Shown here: in pieces, positions 17,832 to 26,155 of the stretch
Numbering within the stretch: the stretch's first letter is position 1
How the letters are laid out: each line of letters starts with the position of its first letter
Assembly (NCBI RefSeq): GCF_002157835.1
Contig: NZ_CP020809.1
Location: 7,254,001-7,318,000, forward strand
DNA: 64,000 bases
DNA from: Mycobacterium dioxanotrophicus
GTDB taxonomy: Bacteria > Actinomycetota > Actinomycetes > Mycobacteriales > Mycobacteriaceae
Direction: 5' to 3'
Notes under the pieces: generated by a model
Told to the model about the DNA's origin: nothing
What the model saw: the letters and a program-made list of their open reading frames with translations, nothing else
Databases searched by the model: none
Made by a program: the position numbers and the translations under genes

Positions 17832-19000
17832 GCGGCGGCCTGCACGAGCACCCCGGCCGGCTCCGGAATTCGGACGCCGACCTCACTGCCCACCTCGAAT
17901 TGCGCGTGGCCGGGTACGTCCAGTTCGACGAGGCAGTCAGGAAGCCCGTTGACCGACACGACAAGACGCGTCGTGGCGCCCCGCCACACCGCGGATTTCA
18001 CCTCGGCCCGCATGGCGTCGCGGTTACCCAGCGACACCAATTGCAGGGCGTGCGGCCGGATACACAACAGCGCGGAAGACCCCGGCGCCCAGTCGATCTT
18101 GCCGACGGCCGGCTGGGGCGCCTCGGCGCTGACAGTGCGGTTGGCGACGGTCACCAGCGCCGAGGTTCCGATGACCCGGCCCACCGTGCACGGAATCAGG
18201 TTGGCGCCGCCGAGGAACGCCGCCGTGAAGCTGGTAGGTGGGCGTTTCCACAGGTTTTCGGCGGTGTCGACGTCCATCAGCCGGGCGTTGTTCATCACCA
18301 CGATCCGGTCGGCCAGCGCCAGCGCCTCGGCCTGATCGTGGGTGACGTAGAGCATCGCGGTGTCCGGCAGCGACTCCTTGAGCTGCTGCAGTTCGGCAAG
18401 CATCGACTGCCGCAGTTGCGCGTCGAGGGCCGCGAGCGGCTCGTCGAGCAGCAGTACCCTGGGTCGGATCGCCAGCGCCCGGGCGATCGCGATGCGCTGC
18501 TGCTGCCCACCGGAAAGCTCACGGGGCAAACGTTTCCCGTAGGCAGCCATGCCGACCTTGTCCAGGGCTTCGGCCACCCGGACCCCGATCTCGGCGCGCG
18601 GAACCCGGTGCGCCTTCAAGCCGAACGCGATGTTCTCGGCCACCCGCATGTGCGGGAACAGCGCATAGGACTGCAGCACCACGCCGATGCCACGTTTGGC
18701 CGGTGGCAGGTCGGTGATGTCGCGCCCGGCCAACCGCACGCTGCCCGACGTGGGCCGCACGAACCCGGCGAGCGCACCCAGCGCCGTCGACTTGCCCGAG
18801 CCACTGGGCCCCAGCAGTGCCACCGTCTCACCGCCGGCCACGCGCAGGTTGAAGTCGATCAGGGCCTGCGTCACACGTTTACCGCGCCCGTAGCGCACAC
18901 CCACGCGGTCGAAAGTGATCGCCGGCGTGACGGGTTCGCGCTCCTCATCGCGCTTCTGCGGAGCCGACGACTTCGGCCTGCCCACTCCGATCTCGGTCAT
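17828..19000 (-). CDS. ABC transporter ATP-binding protein, phosphonate-type (PhnT-like)
   Basis: A 390-aa ATPase. It has Walker A GPSGSGKST, Q-loop VLQSYALFPHM, signature LSGGQQQRIAIARAL, Walker B VLLLDEPLAALD and the switch His in YVTHDQAEALALADR. A C-terminal TOBE-like domain (about 280-390) follows, as in the MalK/PotA class. The start is ATG 19000 (MTEIGVGRPKSS); longer in-frame starts run into the substrate-binding protein gene. It powers import by the two permeases encoded immediately downstream, and the context indicates aminoethylphosphonate as cargo. Confidence 0.9.
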   Translation of the reverse strand: MTEIGVGRPKSSAPQKRDEEREPVTPAITFDRVGVRYGRGKRVTQALIDFNLRVAGGETVALLGPSGSGKSTALGALAGFVRPTSGSVRLAGRDITDLPPAKRGIGVVLQSYALFPHMRVAENIAFGLKAHRVPRAEIGVRVAEALDKVGMAAYGKRLPRELSGGQQQRIAIARALAIRPRVLLLDEPLAALDAQLRQSMLAELQQLKESLPDTAMLYVTHDQAEALALADRIVVMNNARLMDVDTAENLWKRPPTSFTAAFLGGANLIPCTVGRVIGTSALVTVANRTVSAEAPQPAVGKIDWAPGSSALLCIRPHALQLVSLGNRDAMRAEVKSAVWRGATTRLVVSVNGLPDCLVELDVPGHAQFEVGSEVGVRIPEPAGVLVQAAA

Positions 19001-19031
19001 GTCGGCTCCTCGCGCAAGCGCTTGTCGGTCA

Positions 19032-20078
19032 TCAGTTGCCTGTGGCTTTCTGATAGGCCGCCAGATCGGCGTCGAGCCCGGCCAGCACCGCGTTCCAGTC
19101 CGGCACCCACACGTCGACTCCCTCGAGCACGCTCGCTGGCGTATTCGGTTGCGGTGCACCATTGGTGGCGAGGTTCTCGCGCACCGGGATGCCCAGCGCA
19201 CCGGTGGCGACGGTCTTCTGCACGCCGTCGGTGAGCAGGTAGCTCAGGAGCTTCTTGGCGTTGTCGGCATGCGGAGCGCCCTTGGTGACGCCGGCGACGT
19301 AGGGCAGCGACACCGTGGTGCGTTTGCCGTCGTGCGCGGGGATGAAGATGTTGAAGGTCGACTTGTCGTCCTTGATGGAGCCGAGGTTCATCTGCACGTC
19401 GCCGTTGGCGACCAGCAGTTCGCCGTTGCTGACCTTGGGTTGCAGCTTGCCGGTCGACGACGACGGCCCGACGTTGTTGGCCTGCAGTTTGGCCAGGTAG
19501 TCGAGCGCACCGTCGCGGCCGCGCAGGTGCTGCAGCAGCACGAGCACCGCGGTGCCGTCGCCGGCCTGCCCCGGCGTCGAGTACTGCAGTTTGCCCTTGA
19601 ATCGCGGGTCGAGCAGATCGTCCCAGCCCGCCGGAGCAGGTTTGACGGACGGATTGGCGATGAAGCTCAGCGCGTTGTTCACGATGGGCACATACCTGCC
19701 GTCAGGTCCGACCTGCCCGGCCGCGATACCGGTGCTGTCGACTCCGCTGGGCACGAGAAGCCCTGTCTTGTCGGCCTTCTGGATGAAGGGCGGCAGCGTC
19801 ACCAGCAGATCGGCCTGCGGACTGGACTGCTCCTTCTCCACGCGCGAGACCACCTCACCGGAGCCCGCCTCGACCAGGTTCACCGCTATACCGGTGTCCT
19901 TGGTGAACGCGTCGAAGGTCGATTTGTACCAGGAGCCCAGGCCATCGGCGCTGTAGACGGTGATGGCGCTGGCCGCACCGGAGCCAATCGTTCCGGTGCC
20001 GCCGCAGGCCGCGCTCAACATTGCGGTGAGTGCGACCGCCGCGATTGCCGTCGCGCGCAGTAGATGTCGTGTCTTCAT
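19032..20078 (-). CDS. Phosphonate ABC transporter substrate-binding lipoprotein (PhnS-like)
   Basis: A 348-aa type-II periplasmic-binding-fold protein. The signal peptide ends in a lipobox LSAAC (Cys25), so it should be a lipid-anchored receptor outside the membrane. The body resembles iron/thiamine/2-aminoethylphosphonate receptors: ITVYSADGLGSWYKSTFDAF near the mature N-terminus, then the GSGEVVSRVEKE and ADLLVTLPPF segments. The gene follows the phosphonatase-like hydrolase by 15 bases and precedes the ATPase gene. Family members alone cannot be told apart by ligand; the neighbourhood is the reason for the phosphonate call. Confidence 0.85.
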   Translation of the reverse strand: MKTRHLLRATAIAAVALTAMLSAACGGTGTIGSGAASAITVYSADGLGSWYKSTFDAFTKDTGIAVNLVEAGSGEVVSRVEKEQSSPQADLLVTLPPFIQKADKTGLLVPSGVDSTGIAAGQVGPDGRYVPIVNNALSFIANPSVKPAPAGWDDLLDPRFKGKLQYSTPGQAGDGTAVLVLLQHLRGRDGALDYLAKLQANNVGPSSSTGKLQPKVSNGELLVANGDVQMNLGSIKDDKSTFNIFIPAHDGKRTTVSLPYVAGVTKGAPHADNAKKLLSYLLTDGVQKTVATGALGIPVRENLATNGAPQPNTPASVLEGVDVWVPDWNAVLAGLDADLAAYQKATGN

Positions 20079-20093
20079 GGGTTCCTTCTCTGA

Positions 20094-20792
20094 TCAGCCA
20101 AGCAACAACAGGTCGGCGAAGTCGGTGACGGAGCCGACCACGTGGGTGGCCCCGGCGGCGCGCAGTTGCTCTTCGGAATGCGCACCGGTGAGGGTGCCTG
20201 CGGCGATGGCAGCGCCTGCGCGCAGGGCACTTTCGATGTCGTTGGCGGTATCGCCGAGGACCGCGACGTTCTCGACGGCATCGGCCTGCAGCCGGATCAA
20301 CGCGGTCAGGATCAGGTCCGGGTGCGGACGCCCGCGCACGCCGGGTTCCGGCGCGAGCACCAGATCGGCCAGATCCTGCCAGCCGAGCGCGGAGAGCAAC
20401 TTGCCCTGCGTGACGCCGCTGAACCCGGTGGTCAGCGCAACCTTGATGCCGGCCTGGCGCAACTCGGTGATCGCCTCGGCCGCACCGTCGATGGGCTCCG
20501 CCCGGCCGGCGGCGATCAACTTGGCGTAGGCCTTCTCGAATTCGGCGTTGGCGCGTCGCGCGAGATCCTCGGTGCCGAACAGGGCCCGGAAGACCTCGAT
20601 CTTGGACTGCCCCATGGTGTCGAGCACGTACTCTCGGGCCCGGTCCCGTTCGGGTCCGGCCGCGGGAAGTCCGACGGCGGTGGCCGCCGAATCGAATGCG
20701 CTGACCACCAGCCCGTCGTCGGACACCGTGGTACCTGCCATATCGATGACGGCAAGCTGGATGTCGTCGAGTTGTATGTCATTGGTAGACAT
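20094..20792 (-). CDS. Phosphonatase-like HAD hydrolase (PhnX-like)
   Basis: A 232-aa haloacid-dehalogenase fold enzyme of the phosphonatase-like group. Motif I is DMAGTTVSD with D17; the acid/base Asp of most HADs is replaced by Ala, as in phosphonoacetaldehyde hydrolases. TMGQSKIEVFR carries Lys64 at the place that corresponds to the Schiff-base Lys region of PhnX. Motif II is TTGFSG and motif IV is LGDTANDIESA. The predicted role is cleavage of the C-P bond of phosphonoacetaldehyde, giving acetaldehyde and phosphate. The FAD oxidoreductase gene 13 bases upstream could make that aldehyde. Activity is inferred. Confidence 0.82.
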   Translation of the reverse strand: MSTNDIQLDDIQLAVIDMAGTTVSDDGLVVSAFDSAATAVGLPAAGPERDRAREYVLDTMGQSKIEVFRALFGTEDLARRANAEFEKAYAKLIAAGRAEPIDGAAEAITELRQAGIKVALTTGFSGVTQGKLLSALGWQDLADLVLAPEPGVRGRPHPDLILTALIRLQADAVENVAVLGDTANDIESALRAGAAIAAGTLTGAHSEEQLRAAGATHVVGSVTDFADLLLLG

Positions 20793-20805
20793 GGGTTTTC
20801 CTCAC

Positions 20806-21921
20806 TCAGAATCCGATGAGATCGGCGGTCTGCTCGGCGATGGCGGGCCCGAGCGTCATCCCGCGTCCCCCCGGACCGGTGATCACCCACACGTCGTCCT
20901 CGGGTTCGGCCCGGCACACCAGCTGATGCGGGTCGACGCATTGGCTGTACACCCCGGCCCAGCGTTGCCGGATCGGGGGCAGGGTGCGGCCGAGGAACTC
21001 CTCGACGACGTTCACGAGGTAGTCGTAGGGCGGTTCGTGCACGTCGAACCCGAACGGTTCGTCGTATTCATGGGTGTCGCCGATGGTCAGGCCGCCGTGC
21101 AGGCGCTGCACACACAGCAGCTGCATGTGCGCCGCCTCGGCGACAGGATGCTGAGCCTCGTTGGTGCGCAACGTGTCCAGCGCGGCACCGGCGAAGGCCG
21201 GGTAATAGCGGAAGCTGTCGGCATCGGCGATGGCGGTGGTCAGGGTCTCGCCGAGCGGCTCGGTCTGCATCATCTGCAACCGCACCCGCCGCACCGGGAG
21301 GTTGCCCGCCAGTTCGCGGACCAGCCCGCCGTGCGCGGCCCCCGCACACACCAGCACCAGATCGGCCTCGTAGCGGTTGCCGTGGTCGTCGCGCACGGTG
21401 CGGTTGTCGACCCCGCGAGCCTCGACGCCCGGCACGAATTCGTAGCGGCCGGTTGCGGACAGGTAGTCGCGGAGGGCCGGTAATGCCTGGCGGGACTCGA
21501 CCGCCGCGTCGAGCGCGCAATGCAGCCCGCCGAGGAATTCGCCTCGCAGCGCGGGGTTGAGCGCGCGCACTTCACCAGGTTCCAGCAGGGTGAAGCCGCG
21601 GTGACACGCGTCCGCGCCCTCGGCGGCCTCGTGCGCGACGGCCAGTTCGGCGGGGGTACGCAGCAGCGTGATGGAACCGGACGGCCGGAAGCCGATCCCG
21701 GGGATGTCGGCGGCGAGCTTCTCCCACAGCTCGCGCGAGCGCAGCGCGGCCTCCAGTTCACCGGTCGAGCGCCCCGAAACCCAGACCAGGCCGAAGTTGC
21801 GCACCGACGCACCCCGGGCCTCGGCTTCGCGCTCCAGGTGTACGACCTGATGACCGCGACTCACCGCTTCGACGGCGTGCGCGGTGCCGAGAATCCCCCC
21901 ACCGATGATCGTCACGCGCAT
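20806..21921 (-). CDS. FAD-dependent oxidoreductase of phosphonate clusters (TIGR03364-like)
   Basis: A 371-aa DAO-type flavoprotein: dinucleotide-binding GGGILGTAHAVEA at the N-terminus, ERE ribose-binding segment near residue 36, and C-terminal ITGPGGRGMTLGPAIAEQ for FAD. Relatives recur next to aminoethylphosphonate transport and degradation genes. Some have been shown to oxidise aminoethylphosphonate or its N-methyl form to phosphonoacetaldehyde. That fits the PhnX-like hydrolase encoded next. It is the first gene of the six-gene leftward operon. A PhnF-like operator (21999-22010) lies in the intergenic region shared with the divergent HD-domain gene. Confidence 0.82.
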   Translation of the reverse strand: MRVTIIGGGILGTAHAVEAVSRGHQVVHLEREAEARGASVRNFGLVWVSGRSTGELEAALRSRELWEKLAADIPGIGFRPSGSITLLRTPAELAVAHEAAEGADACHRGFTLLEPGEVRALNPALRGEFLGGLHCALDAAVESRQALPALRDYLSATGRYEFVPGVEARGVDNRTVRDDHGNRYEADLVLVCAGAAHGGLVRELAGNLPVRRVRLQMMQTEPLGETLTTAIADADSFRYYPAFAGAALDTLRTNEAQHPVAEAAHMQLLCVQRLHGGLTIGDTHEYDEPFGFDVHEPPYDYLVNVVEEFLGRTLPPIRQRWAGVYSQCVDPHQLVCRAEPEDDVWVITGPGGRGMTLGPAIAEQTADLIGF

Positions 21922-21998
21922 GGTTGATGACCATCGCTGCTGATCACGACGGGCTCCGGTCCTGCGGGTGTTGCGGCGCCGAACACCAGGTTAAGAAC

Positions 21999-22010
21999 TG
22001 GTATAGACCA
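21999..22010. promoter_or_regulatory. GntR/HutC-type operator TGGTATAGACCA
   Basis: TGGTATAGACCA is a near-palindrome with the GT-N-TA-N-AC core of HutC-subfamily operators. As I recall, it matches the site described for PhnF of M. smegmatis. It sits in the divergent interval between the FAD oxidoreductase and HD-protein genes. The GntR regulator encoded at 22553 is the likely ligand. A second overlapping inverted repeat, CCAG-N8-CTGG, begins nearby at 21986. Confidence 0.7.
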
Positions 22011-22018
22011 AACGGGGT

Positions 22019-22031
22019 TACACTGTCGGCA
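22019..22031 (+). promoter_or_regulatory. Candidate -10 box for a leaderless HD-protein transcript
   Basis: TACACT (22019-22024) fits TANNNT and lies 6 bases before the ATG at 22031, which has no Shine-Dalgarno sequence. The operator ending at 22010 would then lie in the -35/-10 spacer, a position suited to repression. Confidence 0.5.
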
Positions 22032-22549
22032 TGCGAGAGGTCGCCGAGATCGGCCGCGTGCTGCATTCCCTGCGCGGGGTATGGGACGAGGAAGCCGTCG
22101 ACGAATTGGATCACGCTCTACAGTCCGCGGCCCGCGCCGTCGACGACGGTGCCGACGATGAGCTGGTGCTCGCCGCCGCGCTGCACGATCTGGCCCACAG
22201 TCCGCTGTTCGAGCACCATGCGGGCGTCGAACAGCACGACTGCTTCGCGCGGGACTGGCTGACGCCGAGGTTCGGCGAGCGCGTCGGCTGGCTCGCGGGC
22301 GCGCACGTGGCAGCCAAGCGCTACCTGGCCGCGACCGACCCGGACTACACACTCTCGGATGTATCGGCGCTGTCGCTGCAGCATCAAGGCGGGGCGGGCG
22401 TGGATGCGACGTACGTCGGACACCCCTGGTGGCCCGACGCGCTTCGGCTGCGGCGTTACGACGACGCGGCCAAGGATCCACAAGGCCGCGGCGCCACCGT
22501 CGACGACGTGCTGGCGGTCGCCGAACGGGTTGTGCGGCAAGGTAACTGA
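22031..22549 (+). CDS. HD-domain phosphonate-associated protein, PhnZ-like
   Basis: A 172-aa HD-fold protein. The metal ligands appear in LDHALQSA and AAALHDLAHS, and the C-terminal half has the strongly conserved HVAAKRYLAATDPDY and SLQHQGG of phosphonate-operon HD proteins. Relatives PhnZ and TmpB are mixed-valence di-iron oxygenases that cleave the C-P bond of hydroxylated phosphonates. The PhnZ substrate-lid motif Y-x-x-E reads W-D-E-E here (RGVWDEEAV). No 2-oxoglutarate hydroxylase partner (PhnY/TmpA) is present in the window, so the substrate may differ. Its stop is 3 bases before the GntR gene. Confidence 0.8.
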   Translation: MREVAEIGRVLHSLRGVWDEEAVDELDHALQSAARAVDDGADDELVLAAALHDLAHSPLFEHHAGVEQHDCFARDWLTPRFGERVGWLAGAHVAAKRYLAATDPDYTLSDVSALSLQHQGGAGVDATYVGHPWWPDALRLRRYDDAAKDPQGRGATVDDVLAVAERVVRQGN

Positions 22550-22552
22550 CCG

Positions 22553-23263
22553 GTGACAGGCCCGCAGCCGAAGCCGCTGCCGAAGCCCTACGTGATCCGC
22601 ACCGCGCTCGACACCATGCTGGCCGATCTCGCCGAGGGCGACCCGGTGCCCGCCGAACGCGAGCTGGCCGTCCAGTTCGGGGTGGCCCGCGAAACCGTCC
22701 GGCAGGCCCTGCACGAACTGCTCGTGGCCGGGCGCATCGAACGACGCGGGCGCGGCACCGTGGTGTCGCGACCCAAACTCACCCAGCCGCTGGGATTGCA
22801 GTCCTACACCGAGGGCGCGCTGGCGGTGGGGCGCACCCCCGGGCGGTTGGCGGTGACCACCGAGATCGTCGGCGCCACCACCGAACTCGCGGCGGGCCTC
22901 GCGATCCCGGTCGGCGCCCCGGTGCTGCACCTGGAGCGGGTCCTGCTCGCCGACGATCAGCGCATCGGCCTGGAGAGCACATACCTCTCATCGGACCGCT
23001 TCACCGGCCTGGCGACCACCTTCGACCCCACCACATCGCTCTATGCGGCGATCCGGGCCACGGGCGTGCGGTTCGGCTCGGCCACCGAACGCATCGAGAC
23101 TGCCCTGGCGTCACCGCGGGAAGCCGAGCTGCTCGAATCCACCACCGCGATGCCGATGCTGCTGCTCAACCGCCGTTCGCTGGATACGCAGGGGGTGCCG
23201 ATCGAGCTGGTGCGGGCGCTCTACCGCGGGGACCGGATCGCGTTCGAGACGGTACTGACCTAA
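22553..23263 (+). CDS. GntR/HutC-family regulator of the phosphonate cluster
   Basis: A 236-aa regulator. The N-terminal winged helix-turn-helix (about 12-75) includes VPAERELAVQFGVARETVRQALHEL (motif region), with a UTRA effector domain from about 90 onward. Start GTG 22553 follows the HD gene by 3 bases, so they are co-transcribed. The domain plan equals PhnF. An operator of PhnF type (TGGTATAGACCA) lies upstream of this same transcript, implying autoregulation and control of the divergent transport/catabolic operon. The effector is unknown; phosphonates are plausible. Confidence 0.88.
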   Translation: MTGPQPKPLPKPYVIRTALDTMLADLAEGDPVPAERELAVQFGVARETVRQALHELLVAGRIERRGRGTVVSRPKLTQPLGLQSYTEGALAVGRTPGRLAVTTEIVGATTELAAGLAIPVGAPVLHLERVLLADDQRIGLESTYLSSDRFTGLATTFDPTTSLYAAIRATGVRFGSATERIETALASPREAELLESTTAMPMLLLNRRSLDTQGVPIELVRALYRGDRIAFETVLT

Positions 23264-23296
23264 CCGCTAGCCAAGCTAAGTGGTAGACACAATGGT

Positions 23297-24199
23297 GTGC
23301 CGTCCGCCACCTCGTTTCATCCCGACCTGGCCCGCCTGGCGCGGTTCGTGCCGCGCAGCCTCGTCACCCGCACGACGCTGCCGGTCATGCAGAAGCTCAC
23401 CGAATGGCACGGCCGGACCGCCCCGGACGACGTCGAGGTGCTGACGCTCGCCTCGGGCGCCGGGGTGCGTTTGTTCCGGCCGACGGGTGTCACGACCACC
23501 CCGGGACCTGCGGTGTTGTGGATTCACGGCGGCGGCTACGTCATCGGCAGCCCCGCGCAGGACGACGCGCTGTGCCGCCGCTTCGCCGCCGAACTGGGCA
23601 TCACCGTCGCGGCGGTGAAGTACCGCCTGGCACCGCAACATCCGTACCCGGCCGGGCTCGAGGACTGCTATTCGGCACTGGCCTGGTTGGCGACGCTACC
23701 GGCGGTTGATCCCACGCGGGTGGCGGTCGCCGGCGCCAGTGCGGGCGGCGGGTTGGCCGCCGCGCTCGCGCTGCTGGCGCGTGATCGCGGTGAAATACCG
23801 CTTGCGGCACAGATTCTGGTGTATCCCATGCTCGACGACCGCACGGCCGGCCGCGAGTTCGACCACCCGGGCCACCGGCTGTGGACGCAGGGCAGTAACC
23901 GGTTCGGCTGGTCGGCCTACCTCGGTGACGCAGACCCGGCGGCCGCCGTGCCGGCCCGCCGGCCGGATCTGTCGGGCCTGCCGCCCGCGTGGATCGGCGT
24001 CGGCACCCTCGACCTGTTCCACGACGAGGACGTCAGGTACGCGAAGCGGCTGCGCGACGCCGGGGTGCCCTGCAAGCTGGAGATCGTGGACGGCGCCTTT
24101 CACGGATTCGATCAGCTGGCGCCGAAGTCCGCGGTGTCACGCGATTTCATCGCCAGCCAGATCGCAGCTCTGCGAACGGCTTTCAGCATCGGACACTGA
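23297..24199 (+). CDS. Hormone-sensitive-lipase type esterase
   Basis: A 300-aa alpha/beta hydrolase. It has the HGGG oxyanion motif (LWIHGGGYVIGS, about 73-84) and nucleophile motif GASAGG (AVAGASAGGGLAAAL). The catalytic Asp is near GVGTLDLFHDED and the His in DGAFHGFD. The presumed start is GTG 23297; no ribosome site is evident. The last 63 bases overlap the 3' end of a convergent small gene. This LipN/LipI-like class hydrolyses short-chain esters; the physiological substrate is unknown. It is unlikely to belong functionally to the phosphonate cluster. Confidence 0.8.
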   Translation: MPSATSFHPDLARLARFVPRSLVTRTTLPVMQKLTEWHGRTAPDDVEVLTLASGAGVRLFRPTGVTTTPGPAVLWIHGGGYVIGSPAQDDALCRRFAAELGITVAAVKYRLAPQHPYPAGLEDCYSALAWLATLPAVDPTRVAVAGASAGGGLAAALALLARDRGEIPLAAQILVYPMLDDRTAGREFDHPGHRLWTQGSNRFGWSAYLGDADPAAAVPARRPDLSGLPPAWIGVGTLDLFHDEDVRYAKRLRDAGVPCKLEIVDGAFHGFDQLAPKSAVSRDFIASQIAALRTAFSIGH

Positions 24200-24430
24200 C
24201 TGCCCGGTGCGTTGCCTTCTCAGGTGAACGCAGGCCCGCTGCAGCAGACACCGGTCGGCGTTGGGCAGCGCACGGACGCGCGGCAGCAGCCCCGCCACGA
24301 TATTGGCGAACCGCCCGCCCAGTTGCTCGGCCGTCATCCCGAACTGCAGCCAGACATCGTCCTCGCGTGGACCCCCGTAGGGAGCCCACGCGAGGACGAA
24401 CTGCAGCACGCCACGCTCGAACGTGTCCAC
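24137..24430 (-). CDS. Small conserved-looking protein downstream of the APC permease
   Basis: A 97-aa product I do not recognise. It begins at GTG 24430, 4 bases after the permease stop, so it is probably co-transcribed with it. The N-terminal half (GVLQFVLAWAPYGGPRED then DVWLQFGMTAEQLGGRF) looks like a compact helical domain with a possible helix-turn-helix. The C-terminal third is Arg/Ser-rich and overlaps the convergent esterase gene, so the natural end may be less conserved. It could be a small DNA-binding or accessory protein for the permease; no function is assigned. Confidence 0.5.
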   Translation of the reverse strand: MDTFERGVLQFVLAWAPYGGPREDDVWLQFGMTAEQLGGRFANIVAGLLPRVRALPNADRCLLQRACVHLRRQRTGQSVSDAESRSQSCDLAGDEIA

Positions 24431-24434
24431 GGCG

Positions 24435-25970
24435 TCAGTCTCGAACGACGGTGTCCTCGAACACGATCCGGCCGATCAGCTCATAGCGGCGCGGATCACG
24501 CAACTTGAAGTAGGTGGCCAGGGCGGCGCCGAACACGAACAGCCCCACCACGATCCATGGAGTCAGCTTGAACAGCAGGGTGCCCGACGCGGTACCGGCT
24601 GCCGCATCCTTGTGCTCCCAGAGCAGCCACACCACGTAGAGCATGCCGATGCCGCCGAGCCCGGGGGCGATAAGCGTCTTGAACCAGTGCTTGGACACCG
24701 GATGGTTCTTGCGCAGGTGGAAGTAGCTGATCACGGAGAACGCACACAGCGACTGCACGATCAGGATCGCCATGGTGCCGAGGATGGCCAGCAGCGAATA
24801 CATGTGGACGTAAGGATCCATACCCGCGAACAGGAACGCCAGGATGATCACCAGGGCGACACCGGTCTGCACGAACGACGCGATGTGCGGCGAGCCGTGC
24901 TTGGAATGCGTTGCGCCGAGGGTCTTCTGCAGCCCCTTGGACAGACCCTCCCGGCCCAGCGCGTAGAGGTATCGCGACGCGCAGTTGTGGAACGCCATGC
25001 CGCACGCGAACGAACCGGTGACCAGCAGGATGTTGAAGACGGTGATCGCCCATTCGCCGTAATAGCCACGCACCGGGCCGAAGAAGATCTCCGACGCGGT
25101 GTCGGCACTCTGAGCAAGTTCGACGGATTTCTGCGGGCCGGTGCCCGCGATGGCCATCCACGACACGAACACGTAGAACACGCCGACACCGAGGACGCTG
25201 AGCATGGTAGCGCGCGGGATGATCCGCTTGGGGTCGCGCGATTCCTCGCCGTACATCGCCGTCGACTCGAACCCGACCCACGACCAGAACGCGAAGAACA
25301 AGCCCAAACCCGCACTGGCACCAGCAATTCCGGCGGCAGGCGTGAACGCGCCCGCAGGGTTGAGCGTCTGGCTGACCGCGAAGCCCTCGGGACCGCCACC
25401 GTGGATCAGCACCGCCACCGCGCCGAGTGCCAACATGACGATCTCGGTCACCAGGAACACGCCGAGCACCTTGGCGGTCAGGTTGACGTCGAAGTAGGTC
25501 AGGATCGCGTTGGCCGTCAGCATGAGCAGGGCCGGGATGATCCAGTGAATGTGGATGCCCAGCTGCGACTGCATCAGGTTCTGAAAGAAGAACGAAAAGA
25601 TGCCGATGAGCGATGGCTCGAACACCACGTAGGCCATGGTGATCAAGCCGCCGCTGGCCATCCCGACGATACGGCCGAGGCCGTGCGAGATGTAGCCGTA
25701 GAACGCACCGGTGGTGGTGATGTGCTTGGCCATGGTGGCGTAGCCGACGGCAAACAGGCCGAGGACCACGGTGGCTACGATGTAGCCCGCCGGAGCGTGT
25801 GAACCATTTCCGGCACCGACAGCGATCGGGACGTTACCGACCATTGCGGTGATGGGGGCGGCGGTGGCCACCGCCATGAAGATCACGCCGATGGTGCCGA
25901 CGGCGTTACGTTTCAAGCGTTGTACATCATGAGCTGCGTTTTCAGTCTTCGTGACAGCTTGTTCGGTCAT
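24435..25970 (-). CDS. APC-superfamily permease of the aminoacetone/aminopropanol locus
   Basis: A 511-aa integral membrane protein with about 12-14 hydrophobic segments. The substrate-binding GVIFMAVATAAPITAMVG begins helix 1, and a conserved FAFWSWVGFESTAMYGEESRDP (motif region) sits in the middle, as in amino acid/polyamine/organocation transporters. It is divergent from the microcompartment operon and shares its regulatory interval. It therefore probably imports 1-amino-2-propanol or aminoacetone, as proposed for the M. smegmatis locus. Start ATG 25970. Substrate is inferred from context. Confidence 0.88.
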   Translation of the reverse strand: MTEQAVTKTENAAHDVQRLKRNAVGTIGVIFMAVATAAPITAMVGNVPIAVGAGNGSHAPAGYIVATVVLGLFAVGYATMAKHITTTGAFYGYISHGLGRIVGMASGGLITMAYVVFEPSLIGIFSFFFQNLMQSQLGIHIHWIIPALLMLTANAILTYFDVNLTAKVLGVFLVTEIVMLALGAVAVLIHGGGPEGFAVSQTLNPAGAFTPAAGIAGASAGLGLFFAFWSWVGFESTAMYGEESRDPKRIIPRATMLSVLGVGVFYVFVSWMAIAGTGPQKSVELAQSADTASEIFFGPVRGYYGEWAITVFNILLVTGSFACGMAFHNCASRYLYALGREGLSKGLQKTLGATHSKHGSPHIASFVQTGVALVIILAFLFAGMDPYVHMYSLLAILGTMAILIVQSLCAFSVISYFHLRKNHPVSKHWFKTLIAPGLGGIGMLYVVWLLWEHKDAAAGTASGTLLFKLTPWIVVGLFVFGAALATYFKLRDPRRYELIGRIVFEDTVVRD

Positions 25971-26021
25971 CTACCGGCTTACCTTCCAGGCTTATGATGA
26001 AGGCTCGATGTGGCCTGGGCC

Positions 26022-26055
26022 ACAGTACGAACTGTACGTATATTGGCACTACCAA
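26022..26055. promoter_or_regulatory. Operator region of the microcompartment locus
   Basis: Two inverted repeats lie in the divergent interval. The first is ACAGTACGAACTGT (26022-26035). The second is TTGGCACTACCAA (26043-26055), which matches TTGGCTGTACCAA upstream of the locus GntR gene at 33137-33149. The shared pattern TTGGCNNTACCAA is the best candidate for the GntR operator. Promoters for the permease and for the shell/enzyme operon must both lie in 25971-26155. Confidence 0.65.
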
Positions 26056-26155
26056 AACCCATTGGCAAGGGTTCGCTTGATCCATTGACAGAAATGGTTG
26101 CGACCATTTACGGTGTGGGGCATCACAGCTACCAGGTAGCTCAAGAGGGAGCCGC

